Positions 8,473 through 15,679 of a DNA stretch of 64,000 nt are shown here, in pieces. Position 1 is the stretch's first letter, and every line of letters starts with the position of its first letter. The notes under the pieces are model-generated. The model was not told where the DNA came from. It searched no databases and saw only the letters and a program-made list of their open reading frames with translations. This stretch comes from Ferdinandcohnia sp036962685. Its GTDB lineage: Bacteria; Bacillota; Bacilli; Bacillales; Bacillaceae_L. The stretch covers positions 1-64,000 of the forward strand of contig NZ_JBALOP010000039.1 of NCBI RefSeq assembly GCF_036962685.1. Direction: 5' to 3'. The position numbers and the translations under genes were made by a program.

Positions 8473-8784
8473 ATGAACAGCGAAACCTATCTTGATTTTT
8501 GTTTTATAAGAGAGGCAACCGGAAATTTCTCTGATGAAATCAATGAACTCTTAACAAATCTTTTTAAGGGTATACGGTTGAATTGGTATTTGGAAGAAAA
8601 GACAGAAGAAGGCATTGACATTGTCATTGCCGAGGTGAAGGGCATGAGCCGATGGCAATCAGAGGATGAAGCGACTGATTATATCGAAACACATGCCGAC
8701 GAAGCCTTTTGGTCCTATCTTCAAGGCTATAAAATGTTCATCTATCCTGCAAAGAAGGGGTGCAGCAGCTGTGGAGTTAACTGA
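8473..8784 (+). CDS. Unknown small protein ending in a CSSC motif
   Basis: The protein has 103 residues from the ATG at 8473; a GTG at 8464 overlaps the previous stop and is less well spaced from AAAAAGG. It is acidic, soluble and ends in KKGCSSCGVN, a cysteine pair that could bind metal or be redox-active. Its last bases overlap the start of the next gene. It is not recognised. Position in the operon suggests maturation or assembly of the reductase, but this is inference. Confidence 0.55.
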   Translation: MNSETYLDFCFIREATGNFSDEINELLTNLFKGIRLNWYLEEKTEEGIDIVIAEVKGMSRWQSEDEATDYIETHADEAFWSYLQGYKMFIYPAKKGCSSCGVN

Positions 8785-9049
8785 AATCAAAAGTTTAGAG
8801 TCGTTTATTTTGGAGGATGTGGAAGTAGCAATTTTGGATAAAGATGGGGAAGATCTAGCCCCCTTTGTAAAAAAGGCTGTTTTCAAAACCGAGCTTTGTC
8901 CTGATAAAACACATCTTCGTATTTATTTTGACCGCCTTCGATTTTTTGCTGTTCCCTTAACAGCAGAGGTAGCGATAAGTGATGACATTTGGTCAGCTTT
9001 TGACCCGCAATCGGGATTAACCTATGTCGTAAAAAAGGGGATGGTCTAA
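8771..9049 (+). CDS. Unknown small protein before NarK-PAS
   Basis: The protein has 92 residues from a GTG at 8771 preceded by AAGAAGGGG. An upstream in-frame ATG at 8666 would overlap the previous gene by more than 100 bases and is unlikely. The sequence is a mixed alpha/beta protein without membrane segments. Its stop TAA is directly followed by the GTG start of the NarK-PAS gene. No family recognised. Confidence 0.55.
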   Translation: MELTEIKSLESFILEDVEVAILDKDGEDLAPFVKKAVFKTELCPDKTHLRIYFDRLRFFAVPLTAEVAISDDIWSAFDPQSGLTYVVKKGMV

Positions 9050-10555
9050 GTGGTTAGAAAAATTCAACTTCCCTTACAAACATTAAACCTTGTCATTGGT
9101 TTTATGGTCTGGGTGCTTATTTCATCTCTTTTACCGTTTATGAAAGAGGACATTGCAATCCCAGCGAATCAATTAGCATTGGTTACCGCATTACCTGTAG
9201 TGCTTGGCTCTATATTACGAATTCCGTTAGGTTATTATGCGAACCAATTCGGTGCAAGGAAAATCTTTTTACTTAGTTTTATCTTGTTACTGTTCCCAGT
9301 TTACTATATTAGCATAGCGAATTCGGTTACAGACCTCTTAGTAGGGGGACTTTTCCTTGGAATCGGGGGAGCAGTTTTCTCAGTTGGGGTTACATCACTA
9401 CCAAAATATTATCCGAAGGAAAAACACGGATTTGTCAACGGAATTTATGGCGTAGGGAACCTTGGAACTGCGGTTTCAACGTTTGCAGCACCTGTGATTG
9501 CAACGAAAATAGGTTGGTCTTTAACCGTACAACTGTATTTGATTGTTCTTGCAATCTTTATCGTAGCAAACTTCTTTTTAGGAGATAAAAAGGAAGTAAA
9601 GGTTCAAACCCCATTGATGGAACAAATCAAGGGAGTTTATAAGAATGAAAAACTATGGCTCCTAAGCTTATTCTATTTTCTCACATTTGGTTCTTTCGTG
9701 GCTTTTACTGTTTATTTACCAAACTTTTTAGTAGAGAATTTCGGTTTAGATAAGATAGATGCAGGTCTAAGAACGGCAGGATTTATCGTCCTTGCAACAG
9801 TGATGCGACCAGTTGGTGGGTGGCTAGCGGACCGATTCCATTCTCTAAAACTATTAATGTTTGTGTTTGGATGCTATACCGTGTCTGCAATGATTCTTTC
9901 CTTTGCTCCATCAATCGGCTGGTACACAATCGGCTGCTTAACAATCGCTTTCTGTGCGGGCATGGGAAATGGTGTTATTTTTAAATTAGTACCGATGTAT
10001 TTCCAGAAGCAAGCCGGGATTGTGAACGGTATTGTTTCTGCTATCGGAGGGCTAGGAGGATTTTTCCCACCTATTCTTTTGGGAATCCTATACCATGTCA
10101 ATGGACACTACGCAATTGGATTTATGGCGTTGTCTGAGGTGGCATTAGCAAGCTTAATTCTTGTGGTATGGATGTACTTTCATGGAAGAATGGAGCTTGC
10201 GAAACAGGTCATTGACCATACGGCTGAAGGAATTATGGTTACTGATTTGCATGGAAAAATTGTTTCTGTGAATCCAGCTTTTACGACGATTACTGGTTAT
10301 GAAGCAGAAGAAATTATTGGGAAGACACCAAACGTCTTGAAATCTGGTAAGCAAACAAAGGAATTTTACGGGGAGCTTTGGAGAAAAATTGAAACAGAAG
10401 GCTTCTGGCAAGGACAGATCTGGAACAAGCGCAAGGACGGATCAGCTTACCTACAATGGCTCACAATCAGTGCGATTAAAAATGAATCTGGAGATATCGT
10501 TCAATACGCTGGTATGCTTAGCGATATGACCGGCAAACAAATTAAACAAGGTTAA
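9050..10555 (+). CDS. NarK-family nitrate/nitrite transporter fused to a PAS domain
   Basis: The protein has 501 residues. Residues 1 to about 380 are a 12-segment MFS transporter of the nitrate/nitrite porter type, with glycine-rich signatures GIGGAVFSVG and GMGNGVIFKLVP and the NGIVSAIGGLGGFFPP segment. Residues about 385-498 form a cytoplasmic PAS domain (TAEGIMVTD, GKTPNVLKSGKQTKEFYGELW, WQGQIWNKRKDG). PAS domains are usually in sensors, so this transporter may report or be gated by redox or nitrate state. It is the last gene of the operon, starting directly after the previous stop. A paralogue with the same architecture is at 28426-29925. Confidence 0.9.
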   Translation: MVRKIQLPLQTLNLVIGFMVWVLISSLLPFMKEDIAIPANQLALVTALPVVLGSILRIPLGYYANQFGARKIFLLSFILLLFPVYYISIANSVTDLLVGGLFLGIGGAVFSVGVTSLPKYYPKEKHGFVNGIYGVGNLGTAVSTFAAPVIATKIGWSLTVQLYLIVLAIFIVANFFLGDKKEVKVQTPLMEQIKGVYKNEKLWLLSLFYFLTFGSFVAFTVYLPNFLVENFGLDKIDAGLRTAGFIVLATVMRPVGGWLADRFHSLKLLMFVFGCYTVSAMILSFAPSIGWYTIGCLTIAFCAGMGNGVIFKLVPMYFQKQAGIVNGIVSAIGGLGGFFPPILLGILYHVNGHYAIGFMALSEVALASLILVVWMYFHGRMELAKQVIDHTAEGIMVTDLHGKIVSVNPAFTTITGYEAEEIIGKTPNVLKSGKQTKEFYGELWRKIETEGFWQGQIWNKRKDGSAYLQWLTISAIKNESGDIVQYAGMLSDMTGKQIKQG

Positions 10556-10559
10556 ACAA

Positions 10560-10813
10560 ATCAAATACACCTTGGTGTATTTGCGCCCGATTTTTAGGCC
10601 CACAGGAGGTGGGTCATAAAGACGTTGCCACAGGATGTGGCGTTCTTAGTCTTTGATCTTATCGCTCGAAAAATTTCCTTTGAAAAATCGTGGCATCCGC
10701 CGGAGGCAATTTTACTTTATTCAGTCGGGGTATGAACCCCTGCTGAATTTTTTGTGAATTTTTATGTTTCTCCCGCTTAAAGAAGTAAGGAGCTTTTGCT
10801 GAATAAAGTAAAA
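10560..10813 (+). ncRNA. Structured intergenic region with GGA-loop hairpins
   Basis: Downstream of NarK-PAS lie several predicted hairpins: CAAATACACC-TT-GGTGTATTTG at about 10560, CCCAC-AGGA-GGTGGG near 10601, and GCCACA-GGA-TGTGGC near 10627. A long inverted repeat pairs TTTTACTTTATTCAG (10709) with CTGAATAAAGTAAAA (10798). No reading frame is convincing. Two adjacent hairpins place GGA in the loop, inside ACAGGAGGT and ACAGGATGT, which resembles CsrA-binding sites. It may be a 3' UTR structure, a small RNA or a dispersed repeat. Confidence 0.4.
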
Positions 10814-10814
10814 A

Positions 10815-10843
10815 ATGAATCCTGACATGGGATTCATTTTTTT
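10815..10843. terminator. Terminator between NarK-PAS and the GAF gene
   Basis: The stem ATGAATCC (10815-10822) pairs with GGATTCAT (10830-10837) and is followed by seven T on the plus strand. AAAAA before it gives a T run for the minus strand. It overlaps the stop codon of the GAF gene. Confidence 0.75.
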
Positions 10844-11265
10844 ATTTCGGCAATCTCATCTGCTATCTTTTTTACGAGTTCCACTTGTTCTGATGTGTAT
10901 TTTACTTCAGTTCGCGAACCGATAAGAAGGACTCCACCAACCTTACCACTCATATGAATAGGTACTGCAACAGCCGAAACCAGGTTTTCGGCCAGCATAA
11001 TTGGGTATTGAAGTCGAGTGCGCTGTCGATCTGGTGTATCAATGTCCAAAATCATGGTTGTACCGAAACGAACAACAGAGCCCGATAATCCCTTGCCAGG
11101 TCGAATCACCATATTTTTAAAGCGGTTATTTGTAAAGCCATGTGCATATTCCCAGCGGATTGTTTGATTTCCTTGATCAACATGTGCAATCGCAGAGAAA
11201 TCACTTGAGGTGTTCGTACACAAATCATGAAGTTTTTGTTCAATTTCCACTTGTATCGCTTCCAT
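10834..11265 (-). CDS. GAF-domain protein, NreA-like nitrate sensor
   Basis: The 143-residue protein is a single GAF domain (FSAIAHVDQ near residue 25, GKGLSGSVVRFG, VSAVAVPIHMSGKVGGVLLIGS). NreA of staphylococci is a GAF protein of about this length that binds nitrate and restrains the NreB kinase. The present gene sits beside nitrate genes that also include NreB- and NreC-like proteins, so the same role is likely. The ATG follows GGAGAG. It has its own promoter with the shared palindrome at 11369-11380. Confidence 0.7.
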   Translation of the reverse strand: MEAIQVEIEQKLHDLCTNTSSDFSAIAHVDQGNQTIRWEYAHGFTNNRFKNMVIRPGKGLSGSVVRFGTTMILDIDTPDRQRTRLQYPIMLAENLVSAVAVPIHMSGKVGGVLLIGSRTEVKYTSEQVELVKKIADEIAEIKK

Positions 11266-11337
11266 GAGTATCTCTCCTCGACCACGATGGTGATTTCTTT
11301 ATATAGACGAAAAAAGGAATTTTTTATCTTCCTATCT

Positions 11338-11380
11338 ATTGTAAATCTTTTTAACGTGATTGTATGTCAGGGAATTCCCT
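11338..11380 (-). promoter_or_regulatory. Predicted NreC-type operator and promoter of the GAF gene
   Basis: The palindrome AGGGAATTCCCT (11369-11380) lies 25 bases before a TACAAT -10 box on the minus strand (11338-11343), the same arrangement as at 3878-3921. The 308-base gap up to the Crp/Fnr gene also holds further GGGGA-rich near-palindromes (11418-11510) and a possible TATAGT -10 box at 11542 for that gene. Confidence 0.6.
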
Positions 11381-11573
11381 TAACTTTATTGCTTAAAAAG
11401 ATGATATTTAGACCAGCTTTAGGGGGGATTCCTAGGGAATTAGCTAGGTTAGGGGAAATTCATGGGAGAATAAATAGGGGAAATTGGAGGGAAAGTTCAG
11501 GTATTCCCCCGATACCTTGTTTTCATTATTAGCCGTATGATTATAGTATAAAGTCATGGCGGGGGGATTCAAA

Positions 11574-12284
11574 ATGGCAATGATTGTACAGGAACTAAAA
11601 AGCGAGATTCCTCACATAGAGTCCGTTAATGAAAGCATCGAGCAATTTCTATCTGAAGAAAATTTAAATAAATTACAAAGCATTATGCGTATTCGAAAAG
11701 TAGCAGCTGGAACTCACCTTTTTTGGGATGGTGAGGAAGCAGAAAAAATGTACTATATTATCTCTGGAAGAGTGAAGCTTCGTGCGTCCTCAGAACGCGG
11801 GAAGGACATCTTATTATCCATTAAAGAAAAAGGAAGTCTAATTGGAGAATTTGGAGGCTTTACTGAAAAACTATTTTACAAGTACCGCGCTGATGTAGAA
11901 GAGGCAGCAGAAATCGGCATTATCCATATCAATGATTTGAAAAAATTATTATATCAATTCGGTAATTTTGCAGTCGAATTCATGAGCTGGATTGGCTGGA
12001 CACAGCGGATCCTGCAAAACAAACTATACGATTTCCTATTTCTCGATAAGCAAGGTGCCCTTGCATCGACATTAATCAAATTAACCACAACACATGGTGT
12101 CAAATGCAAGGATGGGATTTTAATTGGGATTGAACTAACAAATAAGGATTTGGGAGATTTCATCGGTACCACCCGTGAAAGCGTTAACCGCCTCTTAAAC
12201 GGCTGGAAACGCGAAGGTATCGTCGAAATGTATGACCATAAAATAGTGATCTACCGTATCGAACGTTTATATGAATTTTGCTAG
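11574..12284 (+). CDS. Crp/Fnr-family transcription regulator
   Basis: The protein has 236 residues from the ATG at 11574, preceded by GGGGGG at good spacing; the ATG at 11556 lies before that ribosome site. An N-terminal cyclic-nucleotide-type sensor domain (GTHLFWDGEEAEKMYYIISGRVKL, GEFGG) is followed by a winged helix with recognition helix IGTTRESVNRLL. The RESVNR pattern resembles regulators that read TGTGA-type sites. It lacks the C-terminal cysteine group of B. subtilis Fnr, with only C-terminal FC and one inner cysteine, so an FeS cluster is doubtful. It probably controls nitrate or anaerobic genes. Confidence 0.85.
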   Translation: MAMIVQELKSEIPHIESVNESIEQFLSEENLNKLQSIMRIRKVAAGTHLFWDGEEAEKMYYIISGRVKLRASSERGKDILLSIKEKGSLIGEFGGFTEKLFYKYRADVEEAAEIGIIHINDLKKLLYQFGNFAVEFMSWIGWTQRILQNKLYDFLFLDKQGALASTLIKLTTTHGVKCKDGILIGIELTNKDLGDFIGTTRESVNRLLNGWKREGIVEMYDHKIVIYRIERLYEFC

Positions 12285-12315
12285 GGGCATAGCTTTCGCG
12301 TCCCGGCATAAAAAA

Positions 12316-12350
12316 GAAGGTGACCCAAAAGATATGGTCACCTTCTTTTC
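12316..12350 (+). terminator. Terminator of the Crp/Fnr gene
   Basis: A perfect 10-bp stem GAAGGTGACC / GGTCACCTTC with a 10-base loop is followed by TTTTCGTTTTTT. Confidence 0.85.
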
Positions 12351-12380
12351 GTTTTTTGGGAATGGGTTTATTTGTTCTTA

Positions 12381-12704
12381 TTAAAGAACAACCTGGTCAC
12401 CAATTTGTATGTTGTTCTTTTTTATTGTCCCCGCTGGAAGCTCAAGCGTGGAATAAGCTCTTTTCTTTGGTATCGCAATTCTCCAAGGCTGGAGGTTATG
12501 GCGAACATCCACAATTCTATTTTCCTTATCTAAAAAGACAATATCTAGCGGAAACCTCATAAAGAACATATGTATAGAATCGCACGGTGTTAAATGAAGT
12601 GCTTTATTTACATATGGTTTCCTTTCAAACATCAATCCTTTGAATCGCTTCATAAATGTATCAGCCTTGATAATTGGTAGATCTAGCTCTAAAGAACGTT
12701 TCAT
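12381..12704 (-). CDS. DUF192 family protein
   Basis: The 107-residue protein matches the DUF192 pattern: a RFKGLMFE segment near residue 20, then a conserved core with HMFFMRFPLDIVFLD and a final LELPAGTIKKNNIQIGDQVVL. Many family members are exported, but this one has no signal peptide. Function is not established. It lies just before the Tad pilus locus and on the opposite strand; in some bacteria DUF192 genes neighbour pilus genes, so a link is possible but unproven. Confidence 0.82.
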   Translation of the reverse strand: MKRSLELDLPIIKADTFMKRFKGLMFERKPYVNKALHLTPCDSIHMFFMRFPLDIVFLDKENRIVDVRHNLQPWRIAIPKKRAYSTLELPAGTIKKNNIQIGDQVVL

Positions 12705-12736
12705 AATTCATTCCTCCTATTAGATTGTTCGGTATT

Positions 12737-12908
12737 GTTCATTATATAGTATATTTTGTTCTAAATAAAAAACAAAATAGTAAGAAAGAGAGAGAAAAAG
12801 AGAGATTAATAGAGAAATATGGTCATTATATAGAACAAACGACCTATTTTAGGTGTTTCCAATACAGAACGTTCGATATATACTAATTTTAAGTTCAATA
12901 TAAAGAAC
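12737..12908 (+). promoter_or_regulatory. Repeated GTTC-N8-GAAC elements upstream of the Flp pilin gene
   Basis: Four 16-base AT-rich elements are visible: GTTCATTATATAGTAT (12737), GGTCATTATATAGAAC (12821), GTTCGATATATACTAA (12871) and GTTCAATATAAAGAAC (12893). The last is a perfect GTTC-N8-GAAC inverted repeat. They look like operator copies for a regulator of the Tad locus. They are not the LexA box, which has the opposite half-site order. Confidence 0.45.
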
Positions 12909-12947
12909 AAGAAACAAACCAAAAACAAATTTTAGGAGGAAAAGAAG

Positions 12948-13121
12948 ATGATGAAAAACTTAGTAGGAAGATTAGTTAAGGAAGAGGAAGGACAAGGGTT
13001 AACTGAGTATGGAATGCTAGTTGGATTGATTGCGTTAATAGTTGTAGGAACTATAACACTAATCGGAAAAGACCTTTTAGAAGTTTTTCAAAAGATCCAA
13101 ACAGAAGTTAACAAATTATAA
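12948..13121 (+). CDS. Flp/Fap-type pilin
   Basis: The 57-residue protein starts at an ATG seven bases after TAGGAGGA. It has a short basic/acidic leader, then EEEGQGLTEYGMLVGLIALIVVGTITLIG, the classic Flp prepilin pattern: cleavage after the glycine region, a glutamate and tyrosine near the mature N-terminus, and a hydrophobic helix. It would be cleaved by the adjacent A24 peptidase and assembled into a thin pilus. It is the first gene of the Tad locus. A weak terminator after it may raise pilin levels over the assembly proteins. Confidence 0.9.
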   Translation: MMKNLVGRLVKEEEGQGLTEYGMLVGLIALIVVGTITLIGKDLLEVFQKIQTEVNKL

Positions 13122-13146
13122 TCATGAATATTTTATTAGATCAAAG

Positions 13147-13176
13147 CCCTGCTCCGGCGGGGTTTCTATTTTATCA
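13147..13176 (+). terminator. Partial terminator after the pilin gene
   Basis: A GC-rich stem CCCTGC / GCGGGG with loop TCCG is followed by TTTCTATTTTAT. It is short and leaky-looking, and would let some transcripts pass into the pilus assembly genes. Confidence 0.55.
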
Positions 13177-13199
13177 AAATCAAGTGGAGGAATATCAAA

Positions 13200-13709
13200 A
13201 TGGAAAACCTAATCATCTGCCTCATCCTAATCATCTCCGTCATAACAGATCTTCGCAATCGTAAAATCTTAAATATTGTCACCTTTCCAGCCATTCTTGG
13301 CGGCCTCGTTTATTTCACTCTTTTCTCTGGATTCGATGGTTTCTTATTTAGTGGGAAAGGATTTTTGGTAGGCCTCGGTTTGCTATTCATTCCATTTGTT
13401 ATGGGAGGAATTGGTGCAGGGGACGTTAAACTATTAGCTGCAATTGGAGCATGGAAGGGAGCAATGTTCGTTTTTTACACAGGTATTTATGCTGCAATTA
13501 TTGGTGGACTTATTGCTATCGTCGTTCTGATTAAACAAAGAAAGCTTGGATTCACATTTAAAAGTATGCTATTTTCACTATTATTTTTTAGAGGAACACA
13601 AGGCTCGCTCAATATTAGTTCTGGAAAACAAGGAACTGTTTCAATACCGTATGCAATACCAATAGCGATTGGCACGCTTCTAACATTTATATTGGAGTCT
13701 TACATATGA
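13200..13709 (+). CDS. A24 prepilin peptidase (TadV/CpaA)
   Basis: The 169-residue membrane protein carries the two catalytic aspartates of type IV prepilin peptidases, in SVITDLRNRKI near residue 17 and in GIGAGDVKLL near residue 75. It lacks the N-terminal methylase domain of PilD, as expected for TadV/CpaA. It should cleave the Flp pilin and the TadE-like pseudopilins. The ATG follows GTGGAGG. It overlaps the next gene by four bases. Confidence 0.9.
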   Translation: MENLIICLILIISVITDLRNRKILNIVTFPAILGGLVYFTLFSGFDGFLFSGKGFLVGLGLLFIPFVMGGIGAGDVKLLAAIGAWKGAMFVFYTGIYAAIIGGLIAIVVLIKQRKLGFTFKSMLFSLLFFRGTQGSLNISSGKQGTVSIPYAIPIAIGTLLTFILESYI

Positions 13710-14101
13710 AATCTCAAAAGGGTCAATCATTAGTTGAAACAGCACTTATCCTACCAATCTTATTGATGTTGATTTTTGGAATAACGGACTTTGGACGAAT
13801 TTTTCATGCATATTTAACACTCGATCATGCAGGGAGGGAAGCTGCCAGAGTTGCAACAGTTGGTTCCAATTTAGGGACAATTCATACCAAAATCACGGAT
13901 GCAACTGACTCCCTAGGAAGCAGTGTTGGGAAAAAAGTATTTTTTGGTGCTTCGATCGTAACTGATACAACAGCAACCCCTACTAGCGGAGACGAAGTAA
14001 AAATTGAATTAACGTATAAGGTTGATTTTTTAACTCCAATTATTGGTCAAATTATTGGAGAGTTTGATCTAAAAGATACCACGGTTATGAGGGTGGAATA
14101 G
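13706..14101 (+). CDS. TadE-like pseudopilin
   Basis: The 131-residue protein begins KSQKGQSLVETALILPILLMLIFGITDFGRIF, the TadE family pattern with a pilin-like cleavage site before the hydrophobic helix. GREAARVA near residue 50 is also typical. It is a minor pilin of the Tad system. The start overlaps the peptidase stop (ATGA type). Confidence 0.88.
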   Translation: MKSQKGQSLVETALILPILLMLIFGITDFGRIFHAYLTLDHAGREAARVATVGSNLGTIHTKITDATDSLGSSVGKKVFFGASIVTDTTATPTSGDEVKIELTYKVDFLTPIIGQIIGEFDLKDTTVMRVE

Positions 14102-14104
14102 ATT

Positions 14105-15055
14105 ATGTGGAAATTTCGGCAATTATATAAAGAACAAAGTGGAATGACTATGATTTTGGTATCACTCGGGATGTTTATGATCATGGGTTTTTCAGCAATT
14201 GTGGTAGATGCTGGAATGCTATACCTAGAGAAAAGCAGGTTACAAAAAGCTCTAGATGCTGCTGTATTAGGTGGGGCGCAGCTTCTAAAAAATTCAGAGG
14301 ATGCTGCGGAAGGTTTAGCTATCGAAATTGCAGATAAAAATGGATATACCGTGACGGAGGGTGAAATAAAAGCAGAAGGTAACTCAATAGAAATAGAAAA
14401 AAAGGTAACAAAAGGCCTTTTTTTTGCAAGGGTTCTTGGTTTTACTGAAACAGATGTAGCGGCACGTGCAAAAGCAGAAATACAAAATACTTTGCTAGCA
14501 GGGTCAGAAATTGTTCCTGTAGCGGTAGAAGTTGGTGAGTATGATTCTTTCAAAAATGGAAATGAATTCACCTTAAACTTTCATCCAGGCCAAGGAAATA
14601 ATGAAGCGAATTCATCTATAAGTGGAAATTTTGGTTTTTTAGCTATTGATGGTCCTGGTGGTAATGATCTAAAGGAAGGCATTATGAATGGGTCAGATAT
14701 GGAATTATATGATCCAACAAGTCATGAATTATTCGTATGGACAAAAACTGGTTTGTCATGGGGAAATGTGAAGGCAGGTTTTGAATATAGGATAAATGAA
14801 GATAAGGATAAAGACAATTGCCAAAGATACGTAGATGCTGATAACACTTGTGAACGTATCGTAACGATCCCATTAATCGAAACGTTTGAAAACGTGGAAG
14901 GTAAGTCAATGGTCAAAATAGTCGGGTTTGCTGCATTCTATGTTGAAAGAGTACAACAGCATAAAGTAATTGCACGCTTTAAAGAAATTGTTAGGGATGG
15001 AACCTTTGGTCCAGGAAAATATTACGGAATCTCTGGAGTAAAACTAGTAAACTAG
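14105..15055 (+). CDS. TadG-like Flp pilus assembly protein
   Basis: The 316-residue protein opens with a TadG N-terminal region: EQSGMTMILVSLGMFMIMGFSAIVVDAGMLY and then LQKALDAAVLGGAQLL. The remaining 250 residues are an extracellular domain with no clear von Willebrand A motif, so it is shorter than typical TadG. It contains a cysteine pair around residues 239 and 249 in an acidic loop. It lies four bases after TadE and is part of the same operon. Confidence 0.82.
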   Translation: MWKFRQLYKEQSGMTMILVSLGMFMIMGFSAIVVDAGMLYLEKSRLQKALDAAVLGGAQLLKNSEDAAEGLAIEIADKNGYTVTEGEIKAEGNSIEIEKKVTKGLFFARVLGFTETDVAARAKAEIQNTLLAGSEIVPVAVEVGEYDSFKNGNEFTLNFHPGQGNNEANSSISGNFGFLAIDGPGGNDLKEGIMNGSDMELYDPTSHELFVWTKTGLSWGNVKAGFEYRINEDKDKDNCQRYVDADNTCERIVTIPLIETFENVEGKSMVKIVGFAAFYVERVQQHKVIARFKEIVRDGTFGPGKYYGISGVKLVN

Positions 15056-15079
15056 AAAACTAAAAAAGCAGGTGACGGT

Positions 15080-15679
15080 ATGAACACGAAAAAAATCTGG
15101 ATAGTTGCAATGGTTTTTGGTCTTGTTGCATCAGGACTGTTATACATACTTCTGAATACGGAACAACCAACTAATACTCAAACCGCTAGTGCAGAGGTTG
15201 CCCAAAAAGACAAGGATGAAGAAAAAGAAGAGACGGTACAGCCGGAAGAAACAGAGGTGGCTTCAGTAGATGTTGAATCACAAGCAATTCAAATTGCAAA
15301 AGGAAACCGTGCGATGACAATTGCCGTTACTGATGTTCAAGGGGTCGCTGGACTTGTCAAACCAGGTTCGTTTGTTGATGTTGTCGCGGTGATGACTGTG
15401 CCTGAGGAGTACAAAGCGGAAGGGCAGCACGACTCCGCAACACTCCTTTTACAAAATGTGAAGGTACTGGAAACCGGTCATATGGCAGATGACCCTGAAA
15501 CGGAGAAGAAGCGATACCAAATGGTAACTGTTGAAGTTACACCCAAGCAGGGCCTGGCGCTAGGGTTCGCGTCAAAATATGAATTGTATTTAATGCTTAG
15601 AGAAGATGGGGACCACGATGTGGAACCAACACATACGCATGTTCATGAGGATCAACTTCACGAAGGAGTGTTTAAGTGA
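15080..15679 (+). CDS. CpaB/RcpC-like pilus assembly protein
   Basis: The 199-residue protein has one N-terminal membrane helix (residues 6-25), an acidic KDKDEEKEETVQPEETE linker and a SAF/RcpC-type region (NRAMTIAVTDVQGVAGLVKPGSFVDVVAVM). It is shorter than proteobacterial CpaB. In Gram-positive Tad systems it would sit outside the membrane. The C-terminal tail is rich in histidine (THTHVHEDQLHEG), possibly metal binding. Confidence 0.85.
   Translation: MNTKKIWIVAMVFGLVASGLLYILLNTEQPTNTQTASAEVAQKDKDEEKEETVQPEETEVASVDVESQAIQIAKGNRAMTIAVTDVQGVAGLVKPGSFVDVVAVMTVPEEYKAEGQHDSATLLLQNVKVLETGHMADDPETEKKRYQMVTVEVTPKQGLALGFASKYELYLMLREDGDHDVEPTHTHVHEDQLHEGVFK

Noticed and set aside
8666..8770. Extended start for the gene ending at 9049
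   Set aside because: It would overlap the previous gene by over 100 bases; the GTG at 8771 fits the operon spacing.
11574..12284. True B. subtilis-type Fnr with a C-terminal FeS cluster
   Set aside because: Only one C-terminal cysteine and one inner cysteine are present, too few for the known cluster.
14047..14571. Minus-strand frame of 174 codons inside the TadG-like gene
   Set aside because: Opposite strand to a coherent operon, serine- and phenylalanine-rich shadow, no ribosome site.
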